64,000 bases of DNA from Pseudobutyrivibrio sp. (lineage in GTDB: Bacteria > Bacillota > Clostridia > Lachnospirales > Lachnospiraceae), in NCBI RefSeq assembly GCF_015057185.1, contig NZ_SVEV01000010.1, forward strand, positions 29,857 to 93,856, in the 5' to 3' direction. The notes under the pieces were generated by a model. It did no database searches and was not told where the DNA came from. It saw only the letters and a program-made list of their open reading frames with translations. Below, one piece after another: positions 34,889 to 42,787 of this stretch. The stretch's first letter is position 1. The number at the start of each line of letters is the position of its first letter. The translations under genes and the position numbers were made by a program.

Positions 34889-36706
34889 TTAGAAGTGACC
34901 AAGCGATGTAACGATATGCTCAATCATTTCACTTATTACATTGATGTATCGGCTGGCTGCATTATATGCTGACTGGAACTTAATCATTGTGGTGAGCTCC
35001 TCGTCTGAAGATACGCCGATAACACCCTGACGGCTAAACTCTATCTCTTCCTTTGTGCCTTCAAGAGATTTTGCTGTAGTCTCGTATACGTTTCCAATAT
35101 TTCCTATTTCGCCAACCCACTTTACATAGAAGCCTGAGAATCCACATGGAGTTGTATCACTAGGATTTAGGTTAAATTCTTGGTCTGTCCACATTAAACT
35201 AAGATTTGTTCCAAGCTTGTGATCTACTTGGGTGTGATCTAGGTTTTTAAGATGTGGCAGGTAAGATTCCTGCTTGATTAACTCTTCATTAACTGTTAGA
35301 GATTTAAGTGTGTAACACTTTGATGTGTCATTTGGGTCTTCTTCGTTGTATAGATATAATTTGTAGGTACCAATTTCTGCACCTGTGTCATCATAAAGTG
35401 TTACATCTTTTTCTGTGTATCTCTCACAGCCGTTTCGCACGAATAATTCTCTTGGTGGTAACTCACCATCGGAACCAACGGAGCAATTAGCTTCGTCCAG
35501 TATTCTAAGAAGGCTGGCATCCACTTCAACTGTAATTGGATTTCCTTCAGAATCTACATCCTGGTAGGAAGCAACCTTTGCGTCTGTGTAGGCCGATGCC
35601 ACATTTGTCAGTGGACTGTATAAATCGTTTATTGTTGTTACCAGCTGATGAATCAATGTATCAAGCTCTGCCTCAGAGTTCATCATGATTGAATTGGCGA
35701 TTCCATTTTCATATGTATCTGAATCAATGTAATCACCATTTTCATCGTAGAAATCTAAGTAAGTACTCCAGCCTGTTCCACGGGCCATTATAAGTGATTT
35801 GAGTTCACCAATATCTGAGTTCTTTTCTGCGCTAACATTTGTTGTATCAAATATTGGATAATAAACATTATCCTCTTCATTTTCATGATCCAACTCTGAC
35901 AACTGAGGCCAATATGGAGTTACATATCCAGTTCTCTTGTTTGTGAGAATTCCTACCTCGTAGTATCTAATCTCGTCGATGAACTCAACACCTTCGATTT
36001 CAACGTGAACAACACCACCGTTGTCCTCGCTGTAGGACATTTTTACAAGGCCAGACAGTTCATCTAACAGGAGGTCTCGTTTATCTCGTAAATCCATAGC
36101 CTTTTCAACTTGAGCTGCCTCTATTGATTGAATTTTTTTATTGTATTCAACTATCTCTTTTCCGATTTCGTTAATTCTATTTAGTTTTTCAGTGATTCTA
36201 GAATTAATGATAGTTTGATAATCTTCGAATCCGTCCTCTACAGCTTTTGCTCTAGCCAAAAAAATGTTAGCCTTCTGTAGCACAAGATTCTGACTTACAG
36301 TATCTGATGGGTCCTTTGCAAATTCTTCAAATGCATCCTCGAAATTTTCGATTGCTGTTTTAAACTGAACACCGTCAGATTCCTGTAACTGAGTTATTAC
36401 CTCTTGTACTGCTTCTGAGCTAGCATCATAAAAAGAATATCGCCCATTCTCTGTACGATATGCTTTGTCTAAAAAGATATCGCGAGTGTGGACGATAGTA
36501 CCAACCTGCACACCAAGGCCAGCATATTGTGTGCTGACCGCTGCAGTCCCTATTTTTCTATAATCTCTATCTTCATAAACAACCTGTTGACGTACATAAC
36601 CATCGGTATTTACGTTTGAAAGGTTGTTTGCTGTTGTATTTAATCCATGTGATGCTGACTGTAGGCCAGATGCCCCAACATATAAGCTACCAAAACTATT
36701 AGCCAT
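34889..36706 (-). CDS. flgK: Flagellar hook-associated protein FlgK, first copy
   Basis: 605 residues from the ATG at 36706, preceded by TTGGAGGAATG. N-terminal FGSLYVGASGLQSASHGLNT, NNLSNVNTDGYVRQ, and C-terminal IGVSSDEELTTMIKFQSAYNAASRYI. The middle is acidic and divergent. It follows the flgN-like gene by 46 bases. With the next gene it makes a tandem FlgK pair; one copy may have taken a specialised or FlgE-like junction role, which sequence alone cannot settle. Confidence 0.91.
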   Translation of the reverse strand: MANSFGSLYVGASGLQSASHGLNTTANNLSNVNTDGYVRQQVVYEDRDYRKIGTAAVSTQYAGLGVQVGTIVHTRDIFLDKAYRTENGRYSFYDASSEAVQEVITQLQESDGVQFKTAIENFEDAFEEFAKDPSDTVSQNLVLQKANIFLARAKAVEDGFEDYQTIINSRITEKLNRINEIGKEIVEYNKKIQSIEAAQVEKAMDLRDKRDLLLDELSGLVKMSYSEDNGGVVHVEIEGVEFIDEIRYYEVGILTNKRTGYVTPYWPQLSELDHENEEDNVYYPIFDTTNVSAEKNSDIGELKSLIMARGTGWSTYLDFYDENGDYIDSDTYENGIANSIMMNSEAELDTLIHQLVTTINDLYSPLTNVASAYTDAKVASYQDVDSEGNPITVEVDASLLRILDEANCSVGSDGELPPRELFVRNGCERYTEKDVTLYDDTGAEIGTYKLYLYNEEDPNDTSKCYTLKSLTVNEELIKQESYLPHLKNLDHTQVDHKLGTNLSLMWTDQEFNLNPSDTTPCGFSGFYVKWVGEIGNIGNVYETTAKSLEGTKEEIEFSRQGVIGVSSDEELTTMIKFQSAYNAASRYINVISEMIEHIVTSLGHF

Positions 36707-36752
36707 ACGACATTCCTCCAAGTATATAAGCTACTCAAAGGACATCCGTTTC

Positions 36753-37265
36753 CTATTGTTTAGCATCAAAACCTCTACTACCTAGTATGTTTCCTGTAGT
36801 CTCAGCATTCTTGCCGTAATTCGAAGTCTGTGGCGCCTGCTTTGCACTCTTTAAGAGCGTAATGTCAAATTCCACCATTTCTAATGCCTGCTGCAACAAA
36901 TTCTGCATTTGGAAATTCAAAACCTGCGCTTCATCAGCGGCATCTTTAAGCTTTCCTCTGGCTTCTATTAACTTCTCTTGTTCTACAGGTTGCTCCGACA
37001 AATTATCTATCATCCATGATACGGTAATTTGCTCGCCTTCATGCCCCATCACTGCTGCAATATTGCGCATTATATTAAGGCGCTTTTTCTCCAGTTCCAA
37101 TAAGGCGTCTGCGATGGCCTGCTCTTGAACGGTAATAGCCTCCAGTACGTCAAGTTTCTTATAGATGATAGAATCCTTCTTTTCATCACTAAGATCAATT
37201 AACTTTTCATATTGCGACCTTTCACCTTCCATGGTTAAGAGCAATTCATCCATTAAACTAGCCAC
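36753..37265 (-). CDS. flgN: FlgN-like export chaperone
   Basis: 170 residues, mostly long amphipathic helices (residues ~1-120), the shape of FlgN chaperones that guard FlgK and FlgL before export. Recognisable segments are MDELLLTMEGERSQYEKLIDL and KKDSIIYKKLDVLEAITVQEQ-like heptads. Position between flgM and flgK is the standard one, and supports the call more than sequence identity does. Confidence 0.82.
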   Translation of the reverse strand: MASLMDELLLTMEGERSQYEKLIDLSDEKKDSIIYKKLDVLEAITVQEQAIADALLELEKKRLNIMRNIAAVMGHEGEQITVSWMIDNLSEQPVEQEKLIEARGKLKDAADEAQVLNFQMQNLLQQALEMVEFDITLLKSAKQAPQTSNYGKNAETTGNILGSRGFDAKQ

Positions 37266-37283
37266 GCATTCGTCCTCTCAAAA

Positions 37284-37565
37284 CTAAAGAATTGAACCGT
37301 ACTGATTTAACAATTTCTCTGCAAAATCATCAGCACTGACCTCATATGTGCCCGCTTGAATTCTAGACTTAATATCAGCTACTAAGTCCTCTCTGATGTC
37401 CGCAGATTCAGCTACGGCTGCCTTTGCTACATGGTAATCCTTACCAGTTGATGAGATTTGTACCTCATCACGGCCCATTCCATTTGCCTTTGCAGTCTGA
37501 GTTGTGTTTTTAGTGTTTGATGTCTGATAGAGCTGTGCTACCTGATTGTAAGCCTCTATACGCAT
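37284..37565 (-). CDS. flgM: Anti-sigma-28 factor FlgM
   Basis: 93 residues from the ATG at 37565, where AGGAGTGTGGTGAT gives a good ribosome site; the longer open frame upstream is untranslated leader. N-terminal MRIEAYNQVAQLYQ, a disordered Thr/Asn-rich stretch, and the C-terminal sigma-binding region VADIKSRIQAGTYEVSADDFAEKLL. Holds SigD/FliA inactive until the hook is complete. Two sigma-28-type promoters upstream fit a feedback loop. Confidence 0.93.
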   Translation of the reverse strand: MRIEAYNQVAQLYQTSNTKNTTQTAKANGMGRDEVQISSTGKDYHVAKAAVAESADIREDLVADIKSRIQAGTYEVSADDFAEKLLNQYGSIL

Positions 37566-37664
37566 ATCACCACACTCCTTTCCTCCCTTATTTGTGTCAT
37601 TTCTAGTCCCTTTTCTCAACTGCATCATCGCTGATGCATTAAATACATCTTTCTCTACACTCCT

Positions 37665-37693
37665 ATTATCGGAAATTGTAGCAAAAAACTTTA
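37665..37693 (-). promoter_or_regulatory. Proximal sigma-28-type promoter of the flgM operon
   Basis: Minus strand TAAA (37690-37693), 16-base spacer, then TCCGATAAT-like box (37665-37672 = CCGATAAT). Slightly weaker than the distal one. Confidence 0.55.
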
Positions 37694-37747
37694 TAGTTTT
37701 TTCAAAAAGTTTTAACAAAAAATTATTCCCGATTTTGTTCAATAGTT

Positions 37748-37775
37748 ATATCGGCCTGTTTGTTGGATTTCTTTA
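37748..37775 (-). promoter_or_regulatory. Distal sigma-28 promoter of the flgM operon
   Basis: Minus strand TAAA (37772-37775), 16-base spacer, GCCGATAT (37748-37755): a perfect match to the Firmicute SigD boxes. It stands directly after the terminator of the upstream ABC operon. Confidence 0.85.
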
Positions 37776-37812
37776 GAAAAAATTTGACCCGAGGTTGAGA
37801 GGACCTCGGGTC
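37776..37812 (-). terminator. Terminator of the GntR-ABC operon
   Basis: Minus strand perfect 10 bp stem GACCCGAGGT / ACCTCGGGTC, 7-base loop, followed by AAATTTTTTC. It insulates the flgM operon. Confidence 0.88.
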
Positions 37813-37855
37813 GGTTAGAGAATTGTATCGGATAGAGAATTAAGAAGTAAGCAAA

Positions 37856-39835
37856 TTAAAGGTAAGTTTCGTAATCATAGTACCCTACCTTTTCATTGTA
37901 TTCATCGAAGGTAATGATTACTTCATCATCATAGTAGAAGCCCTCATCCTTCAATGTCTGCAATGTGTTTGTGCAATCCTTGTTGAGCATAACATATATG
38001 TTTTGCTCATACTGAGGATAGCTATAGTAATAGTCATAATCGTAATCTTCAAATGTCATCTCATCTGAGAAATACTCAATCTTTTTATTTGAAACTGTAA
38101 AGTTAAAGTCATCATATAGATTTGCGCTATCATCTCTATATCCAAAGGAGGTTTGAAGGACATTTCCTTGATCAATATCCTTAAGTAATGCTTCGTATAC
38201 TTTTTCGTATTTTGCTTCCTTTTCTTTGTCATTCAAATCATCGAATGGCATTTCTTCTGCATTGAAGTCTTTTATTCCCTCATCATAACGGTATCCAATG
38301 AACTGCATGTAAGGAATAGTGCAAGCATTCCAAATATTACCAATGATATGTTCCTTGATAATTGTTGGATTGTTAAGGAAATCAAGGATTGGCTCTGCTG
38401 CCGCCACATATGTAGGTGTAACAGTTGGATCCTCAGTATCTATTACGTTATAGGAACGAACTACAACGTTTCCATTTTTTAGCTTGTACTTAATAGTAAC
38501 TACGTTGCTGCCAACATCTGGATTGTTTACTGAAATATCTCTAAGCTCCTTTTTGTCAGCAAGGAAGTTCTTGTGAAGGGAACGAACTGTATTAATTTCG
38601 TCCTCGCTTGTAAATACCATGGTGTAATCGCACTGGATACCTACCCAGGCAATATCGTCTGTGGATGGAACTCTGTTCTCCACCTTGAAAACATCAAATC
38701 TAAGGCAAAGTAAAAATGCAAGTGACGCAATGGAATACAGCAAGCATTTAGAAATATTTTTAACATTGAAAACGCGGATAGTCTTTTCAATCATCATTTT
38801 TGTAATCATGTAAAGTATGGCACCAATGATGATTGCTGAAATAATTCCAACTGCAAATTTGCTACTGTAGGTTCTTTGGCCCATAGCGTCGTACATTCCG
38901 CTGATATATGCACCGGCAACCATTGAAATGAAAAATGACATTCCAACAGAGAAAACTGGCTGCATAAATGGAGCGCAAATAAAATCGTGTACTGTCTCAA
39001 TTTTTTTGAATTTGTACATTATGTAAGCAACTATAAAGAATACAACAGCCACAACTCCATAGATGATAAGATACTTTCCGCCCACCATACGAGTGGTAAA
39101 CTCTTGAAGATTTCCATAATCATCTGTTAGCTCATAGCATTTAATTCGGCAGTTGTCTGCTATATAAAAAATAGGAGAAAATATAGCGTTTTTTCTGAAA
39201 TATGGAACACTGCTCATTCCAAACATCCAAATGCTAGCACTCAATCTGAATGCAACCTGCATAAGGGTATATAAATAATTGAAAATAATGTAAAAGACAA
39301 CTGCCGTAACAACCTGTCCTGAAACCATCAATGAGAAAAATGCTATCGATAGGAACAAGACTGTGGAAACTACACCAATAAGCACCCAATACCAAATAAC
39401 TGCATATGCACCAGCTCCTTCAATTGTTGCCACTATGGAAGTTATGGCTCCAATGAGAAGGATTGGTACTATAGCCACCAATAAGCATGATAATAATCCC
39501 GTGAAATAAAGGCTTTTTCTGCTAACCGGAAAAGCATGCATCATGTAGGTATCTCTTTTTGTAAATAAATATAAAAAAGTGATAACTGCCAAGACAATGC
39601 CAAGTACAAAGGCAACCTCAGTAGTCGAAATATAGCTGAAATGTTGCTTTAACAGCATACTTTTTGTATACCCAGATTCTACATAATATGTAGACTCAAA
39701 ATTAGATATATCAATAACGTATGAGATTGGAATCTCCACAAGCATTACGATGAAATAAAGCAGTCCCACTACCCAAGTTCTGCCAAGATTCTTTTTGAAT
39801 AAAGCTTTATTAAAAAATGATGTCTTTGACTGCAT
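37856..39835 (-). CDS. ABC-2-type membrane permease with large extracytoplasmic domain
   Basis: 659 residues from the ATG at 39835 (AGGAGGTGATAATT before it). Several hydrophobic segments in residues ~15-365, including WVVGLLYFIVMLVEIPISYVI and FVLGIVLAVITFLYLF, then a long acidic, Tyr-rich C-terminal domain (~380-659) with no membrane segment. Partner of the overlapping ATPase gene; the pair resembles YtrBC-like exporters under a GntR repressor, often induced by wall-active antibiotics. Substrate unknown. Confidence 0.88.
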   Translation of the reverse strand: MQSKTSFFNKALFKKNLGRTWVVGLLYFIVMLVEIPISYVIDISNFESTYYVESGYTKSMLLKQHFSYISTTEVAFVLGIVLAVITFLYLFTKRDTYMMHAFPVSRKSLYFTGLLSCLLVAIVPILLIGAITSIVATIEGAGAYAVIWYWVLIGVVSTVLFLSIAFFSLMVSGQVVTAVVFYIIFNYLYTLMQVAFRLSASIWMFGMSSVPYFRKNAIFSPIFYIADNCRIKCYELTDDYGNLQEFTTRMVGGKYLIIYGVVAVVFFIVAYIMYKFKKIETVHDFICAPFMQPVFSVGMSFFISMVAGAYISGMYDAMGQRTYSSKFAVGIISAIIIGAILYMITKMMIEKTIRVFNVKNISKCLLYSIASLAFLLCLRFDVFKVENRVPSTDDIAWVGIQCDYTMVFTSEDEINTVRSLHKNFLADKKELRDISVNNPDVGSNVVTIKYKLKNGNVVVRSYNVIDTEDPTVTPTYVAAAEPILDFLNNPTIIKEHIIGNIWNACTIPYMQFIGYRYDEGIKDFNAEEMPFDDLNDKEKEAKYEKVYEALLKDIDQGNVLQTSFGYRDDSANLYDDFNFTVSNKKIEYFSDEMTFEDYDYDYYYSYPQYEQNIYVMLNKDCTNTLQTLKDEGFYYDDEVIITFDEYNEKVGYYDYETYL

Positions 39836-40709
39836 AATTATCACCTCCTAACTCGTAAATGAAGATTTCCTCAAGTGTAAGTGGAAGCACATCCATAAGG
39901 AGTGGATTCATAGCTGCAAGAGCTTGCTCTGCCTCCTTTGGCTGTCCCTTAACAATGAGTGTATGTACTCTACCATTTGTAATCTTTTTAAGAATTTGGA
40001 GCCCCTCAGGCATCTGAGGCATGTCACCTTCGAATGCAATTTGAATCTTTGTGATGGATGTCTGCAAATCATCAAGTGAGCGCTCGATAAGTATTTTGCC
40101 ATGATTCATAATTCCAACATGGTCACACACATCCTCAAGCTCACGGAGATTGTGAGAGCTGACAAGAACTGTAACTCCTGTCTCTGCCACATCTGACATA
40201 ATAAGGCTCCACACCTGACGTCTCATTACAGGGTCAAGACCATCTACTGGTTCATCCAAAATCATCACATCAGGTCTGCTGGCAATGGCAAGCATAAATG
40301 CCACCTGCTTTTGCATACCCTTTGAAAGAGTGCGGACCATTTTCTTCATATTGATTTCTGGAAAACAGTCTGCGATCTTGTAGAAAAGCTGCTCATCAAA
40401 CTTTGGATACATGTTTTTATAAAATTTCATCATATCCTTTGTATTGGCCTGGATGAAGTAAAAAATATCATCCGGTATAACAGCGATTCTCTGTTTTAGT
40501 AATTCGTTTTCATATACCTGCTGACCATCAATGGTGATGTTGCCGGCATCCTGTTTATATACACCGCAAAGGTGACGAATGATTGTAGACTTTCCAGCAC
40601 CGTTAGGTCCTACAAGTCCATAAATAGCGCCCTTTTCAACATGCATATTAAGACCGTCCAAGGCCGCAAAGCTACCAAATTTCTTGGTAACATTATTTAC
40701 TTCTATCAT
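39810..40709 (-). CDS. ABC transporter ATPase (YtrB-like)
   Basis: 299 residues from the ATG at 40709 (AGGAGGTGACGGTG before it). Walker A GLVGPNGAGKSTIIRH, signature LSKGMQKQVAFMLAIA, Walker B VMILDEPVDGLDP, H-loop VLVSSHNLRELED. The signature is LSKGM rather than LSGGQ, common in this ABC-2 exporter group. Overlaps the GntR gene by 17 bases and the permease gene by 26 bases, so expression is tightly coupled. Confidence 0.93.
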   Translation of the reverse strand: MIEVNNVTKKFGSFAALDGLNMHVEKGAIYGLVGPNGAGKSTIIRHLCGVYKQDAGNITIDGQQVYENELLKQRIAVIPDDIFYFIQANTKDMMKFYKNMYPKFDEQLFYKIADCFPEINMKKMVRTLSKGMQKQVAFMLAIASRPDVMILDEPVDGLDPVMRRQVWSLIMSDVAETGVTVLVSSHNLRELEDVCDHVGIMNHGKILIERSLDDLQTSITKIQIAFEGDMPQMPEGLQILKKITNGRVHTLIVKGQPKEAEQALAAMNPLLMDVLPLTLEEIFIYELGGDNYAVKDIIF

Positions 40710-41079
40710 CACCGTCACCTCCTTTTGCTAATTCCTCGATTCGTTTAATGAGGATATCCTTGTCCTCACAGAGATACAGAAGTTCTTTTACTATTTCATC
40801 GAATTCTTTCATCAATTCTTCATTCCTCCCTGAGGCAACGTCAGCCTTCTGAGCCGCATAGCTTCCCTTGCCTGCAATCGTGTAAATGTACCCTTCTTGC
40901 TCTAGCTCTCTATAAGCCTTTTGGATTGTATTTGGATTGATGGACAAACTGGTTGCCAGCTCCCTAACGCTAGGCAGCTTCTCATCCTTTTTCACTGCGC
41001 CTGTAACAACTAGGCGTCTAAGACCATCCTTTATTTGCTCATAAATTGGCTTAGAATCTCTATAGTTCAGTTGGATCAT
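40693..41079 (-). CDS. GntR-family regulator, YtrA type
   Basis: 128 residues: winged helix at the N-terminus (DSKPIYEQIKDGLRRLVVTG ... SVRELATSLSINPNTIQKAYRELEQEGYIYT) and only a short ~50-residue helical tail, the YtrA subfamily form. Such proteins repress the ABC exporter operon they head. A perfect inverted repeat lies between its promoter and start codon (41099-41119), supporting autorepression. Confidence 0.93.
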   Translation of the reverse strand: MIQLNYRDSKPIYEQIKDGLRRLVVTGAVKKDEKLPSVRELATSLSINPNTIQKAYRELEQEGYIYTIAGKGSYAAQKADVASGRNEELMKEFDEIVKELLYLCEDKDILIKRIEELAKGGDGDDRSK

Positions 41080-41098
41080 CTAATACCTCCCCTTCAGC

Positions 41099-41119
41099 TG
41101 TATTACGTGTCCTAATACA
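41099..41119. promoter_or_regulatory. Operator of the GntR-ABC operon
   Basis: TGTATTA-CGTGTCC-TAATACA, perfect 7 bp arms spaced by 7, directly downstream of the -10 box and 20 bases before the gntR ATG. Confidence 0.75.
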
Positions 41120-41148
41120 CTTATACCACGAGTGCACACCAGTGTCAA
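41120..41148 (-). promoter_or_regulatory. Sigma-A promoter of the GntR-ABC operon
   Basis: Minus strand TTGACA (41143-41148), 17-base spacer, TATAAG (41120-41125). Confidence 0.85.
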
Positions 41149-41200
41149 CAATTTTGCAAAAGGTTGGCTAACCAAAAGGGTATAGAAAAGCCCTAGTTAC

Positions 41201-41356
41201 GCTATCAAGCCGACTGCGTCCTCCCACTTTCTCATGCTCCCGTAGGGCACCCTCCGCACCTTCGCATGGGTCCTTCCCGCCCGGTGTAGGCCCCTCCCAT
41301 GCTCGATGCGGTATCCCCTACTCGCGCTTGCCTAGACTGTGTGGACGCAGATGCGA
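41201..41356. ncRNA. GC-rich, strongly foldable island: candidate structured RNA
   Basis: Base composition changes abruptly to GC-rich between two AT-rich genes, with no ORF to explain it. Nested helices can be drawn: CTGCGTCC/GGACGCAG (41214-41221 with 41343-41350), then a bubble of ~20 bases on each side, then GTAGGG/CCCTAC (41242-41247 with 41316-41321), CCGCA/TGCGG (41254-41258 with 41307-41311) and GCATGGG/CCCATGC (41264-41270 with 41296-41302) closing a 25-base loop. A closing stem, large central bubble and long terminal stem is the layout of 6S RNA, but I cannot match 6S sequence features. Either strand could be the RNA; seven T follow on the plus strand at 41367. Confidence 0.6.
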
Positions 41357-41390
41357 GCATATTATGTTTTTTTGCACATTAAATTCAGGC

Positions 41391-41425
41391 AAAAAAAAGC
41401 TAACTATGGCAAGTTCATAGTTAGC
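41391..41425 (-). terminator. Terminator of the DUF624 gene
   Basis: Minus strand perfect 10 bp stem GCTAACTATG / CATAGTTAGC followed by eight T; 30 bases after the stop at 41455. It separates that gene from the GC-rich island. Confidence 0.9.
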
Positions 41426-41454
41426 TCAAGTGTATGTCCACGTAATACTACGTT

Positions 41455-42078
41455 TTATTCAAGTTCGGATTCCAGGTCTTCTGGGGTCATGTATTTGCGG
41501 AAGACGCGCTCAATGATTGGGTGAATTGAGGCAGTTATGAGACCCGGAAGGAAAAATAGTAGTATGATGAAGCGGAATGTCAAAAGGATGAAAGCCGCTA
41601 ATACTACAAGGATGAGGAAGCTCCATCCTAAATTTGCAACCATGATGATTGCTGAAACTTTGAAGGATGCTCCAAATCCATTTGCGAATCTAGCAATGTA
41701 TGCAAAATGATAAATTGCCCACAGAATTGCAAAGCAAAGCATTATCAAAAAAAATAATGGCGCTGCTGCAAAGGCGCTAGTCTGAGGAACTGCAAATCTT
41801 GTTACATAAATATCTCCAGCAAGCACTGCAAAAATCACCATGAAAATAATCCATGATAATGTGGACTGTTTGAAGTTTTCTTTGAATGAATGGAAAAACT
41901 CTGTTGTGTAGCCTCTGCCTCTAAATACGCTTTTGTGGATGGCGTAATAAAGTGCTGTAAGGCTAGCTCCCATGGTAAAAACTGGAATGGAGCATATTAT
42001 GAAATACAGACCTATGATAAATACATCTGTTATCTTTGAAATTCCATCTAAAATCCTATTGTTGTATAACTTTCCCAA
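41455..42078 (-). CDS. DUF624 (YesL-like) membrane protein
   Basis: 207 residues with about five hydrophobic segments (residues ~15-40, 75-95, 105-130, 140-185). The start ILDGISKITDVFIIGLYFIIC and the GYTTEFFHSFKENFKQST loop match the YesL/DUF624 family, usually found with sugar importers. Function unknown. The C-terminal tail MTPEDLESELE is acidic. It follows the 42091 gene by 12 bases, so they form one unit. Confidence 0.82.
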   Translation of the reverse strand: MGKLYNNRILDGISKITDVFIIGLYFIICSIPVFTMGASLTALYYAIHKSVFRGRGYTTEFFHSFKENFKQSTLSWIIFMVIFAVLAGDIYVTRFAVPQTSAFAAAPLFFLIMLCFAILWAIYHFAYIARFANGFGASFKVSAIIMVANLGWSFLILVVLAAFILLTFRFIILLFFLPGLITASIHPIIERVFRKYMTPEDLESELE

Positions 42079-42090
42079 AACATATTCTCC

Positions 42091-42696
42091 TTACTTTATA
42101 GTTCCATTTTCTATTTCAGCAAGCATTTTATCAAATGCCTGATTGTAGTCTTCTCGTCCTAAAAAGTCCGCTCTAATCATATAAACAGTATTATCATCTA
42201 AACCAAAGTACTCGTGGATTGGGCTGTCTGCTATATTCTCCGCTGGTGTTGTGTAGTCATCGAAAAAGCTCCTGATATACTCAAGCCCTGCCTCGTCAGT
42301 GAAAATAAAGTCACATTCTCTAGCGTTGAGAAGCAAACTAAGCTTGGTTCCAGCACCGGCTGAAGTGGTATCCTCTGTATAAAGTCCTGCCTGTATGCGC
42401 ACACCAGTATGTTTGTCCATTCCAAGATATTCTCGGATGTCCTCGGCTCGGTCATAATCTACTGTTTCTGAATTGATTACCATGCCAAAATATGCATCCT
42501 TTACATAGGTCATGGCATGATGAACACCCCAGATAACTGCCAATATCAGCAGTATAGTGCCGATGATGTGAAATTTGTAATATGTAAAAATATAATCGAT
42601 TCGCTTGTCAAAAGTCATTTGAGAAAGCTTGTTTTTCTCTCCTGCCAGTGTTTTACGAACCGACTCTGCCTCTGAATCGTTATATGTATTGCCCAT
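42091..42696 (-). CDS. Single-pass membrane protein of unknown function
   Basis: 201 residues from the ATG at 42696 (GGAAGGTAATGTT before it; the frame extends 20 codons further without a site). A basic cytoplasmic stretch of ~45 residues, one membrane helix (FHIIGTILLILAVIWGVHHA, ~50-69), then an external domain of ~130 residues with mixed acidic content. I do not recognise the family. Co-transcribed with the DUF624 gene and insulated from pgi by a terminator. Confidence 0.7.
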   Translation of the reverse strand: MGNTYNDSEAESVRKTLAGEKNKLSQMTFDKRIDYIFTYYKFHIIGTILLILAVIWGVHHAMTYVKDAYFGMVINSETVDYDRAEDIREYLGMDKHTGVRIQAGLYTEDTTSAGAGTKLSLLLNARECDFIFTDEAGLEYIRSFFDDYTTPAENIADSPIHEYFGLDDNTVYMIRADFLGREDYNQAFDKMLAEIENGTIK

Positions 42697-42739
42697 AACA
42701 TTACCTTCCATTAATACAACTTCTATTATCCTAAACGAT

Positions 42740-42768
42740 AAGAAAGGCCTCTGCAATAAGCAGAGGCC
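42740..42768 (-). terminator. Terminator of pgi
   Basis: Minus strand perfect 9 bp stem GGCCTCTGC / GCAGAGGCC, 5-base loop, followed by TTTCTT; 19 bases past the pgi stop. Confidence 0.88.
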
Positions 42769-42787
42769 AAATTTAATAATATTTTAA

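Noticed and set aside
37566..37742. Longer FlgM N-terminus
   Set aside because: The added ~59 residues cover a sigma-28-like promoter, and the ribosome site precedes the ATG at 37565.
41201..41356. Signal recognition particle RNA or RNase P RNA in the GC-rich island
   Set aside because: The hallmark sequences of those RNAs are not visible on either strand.
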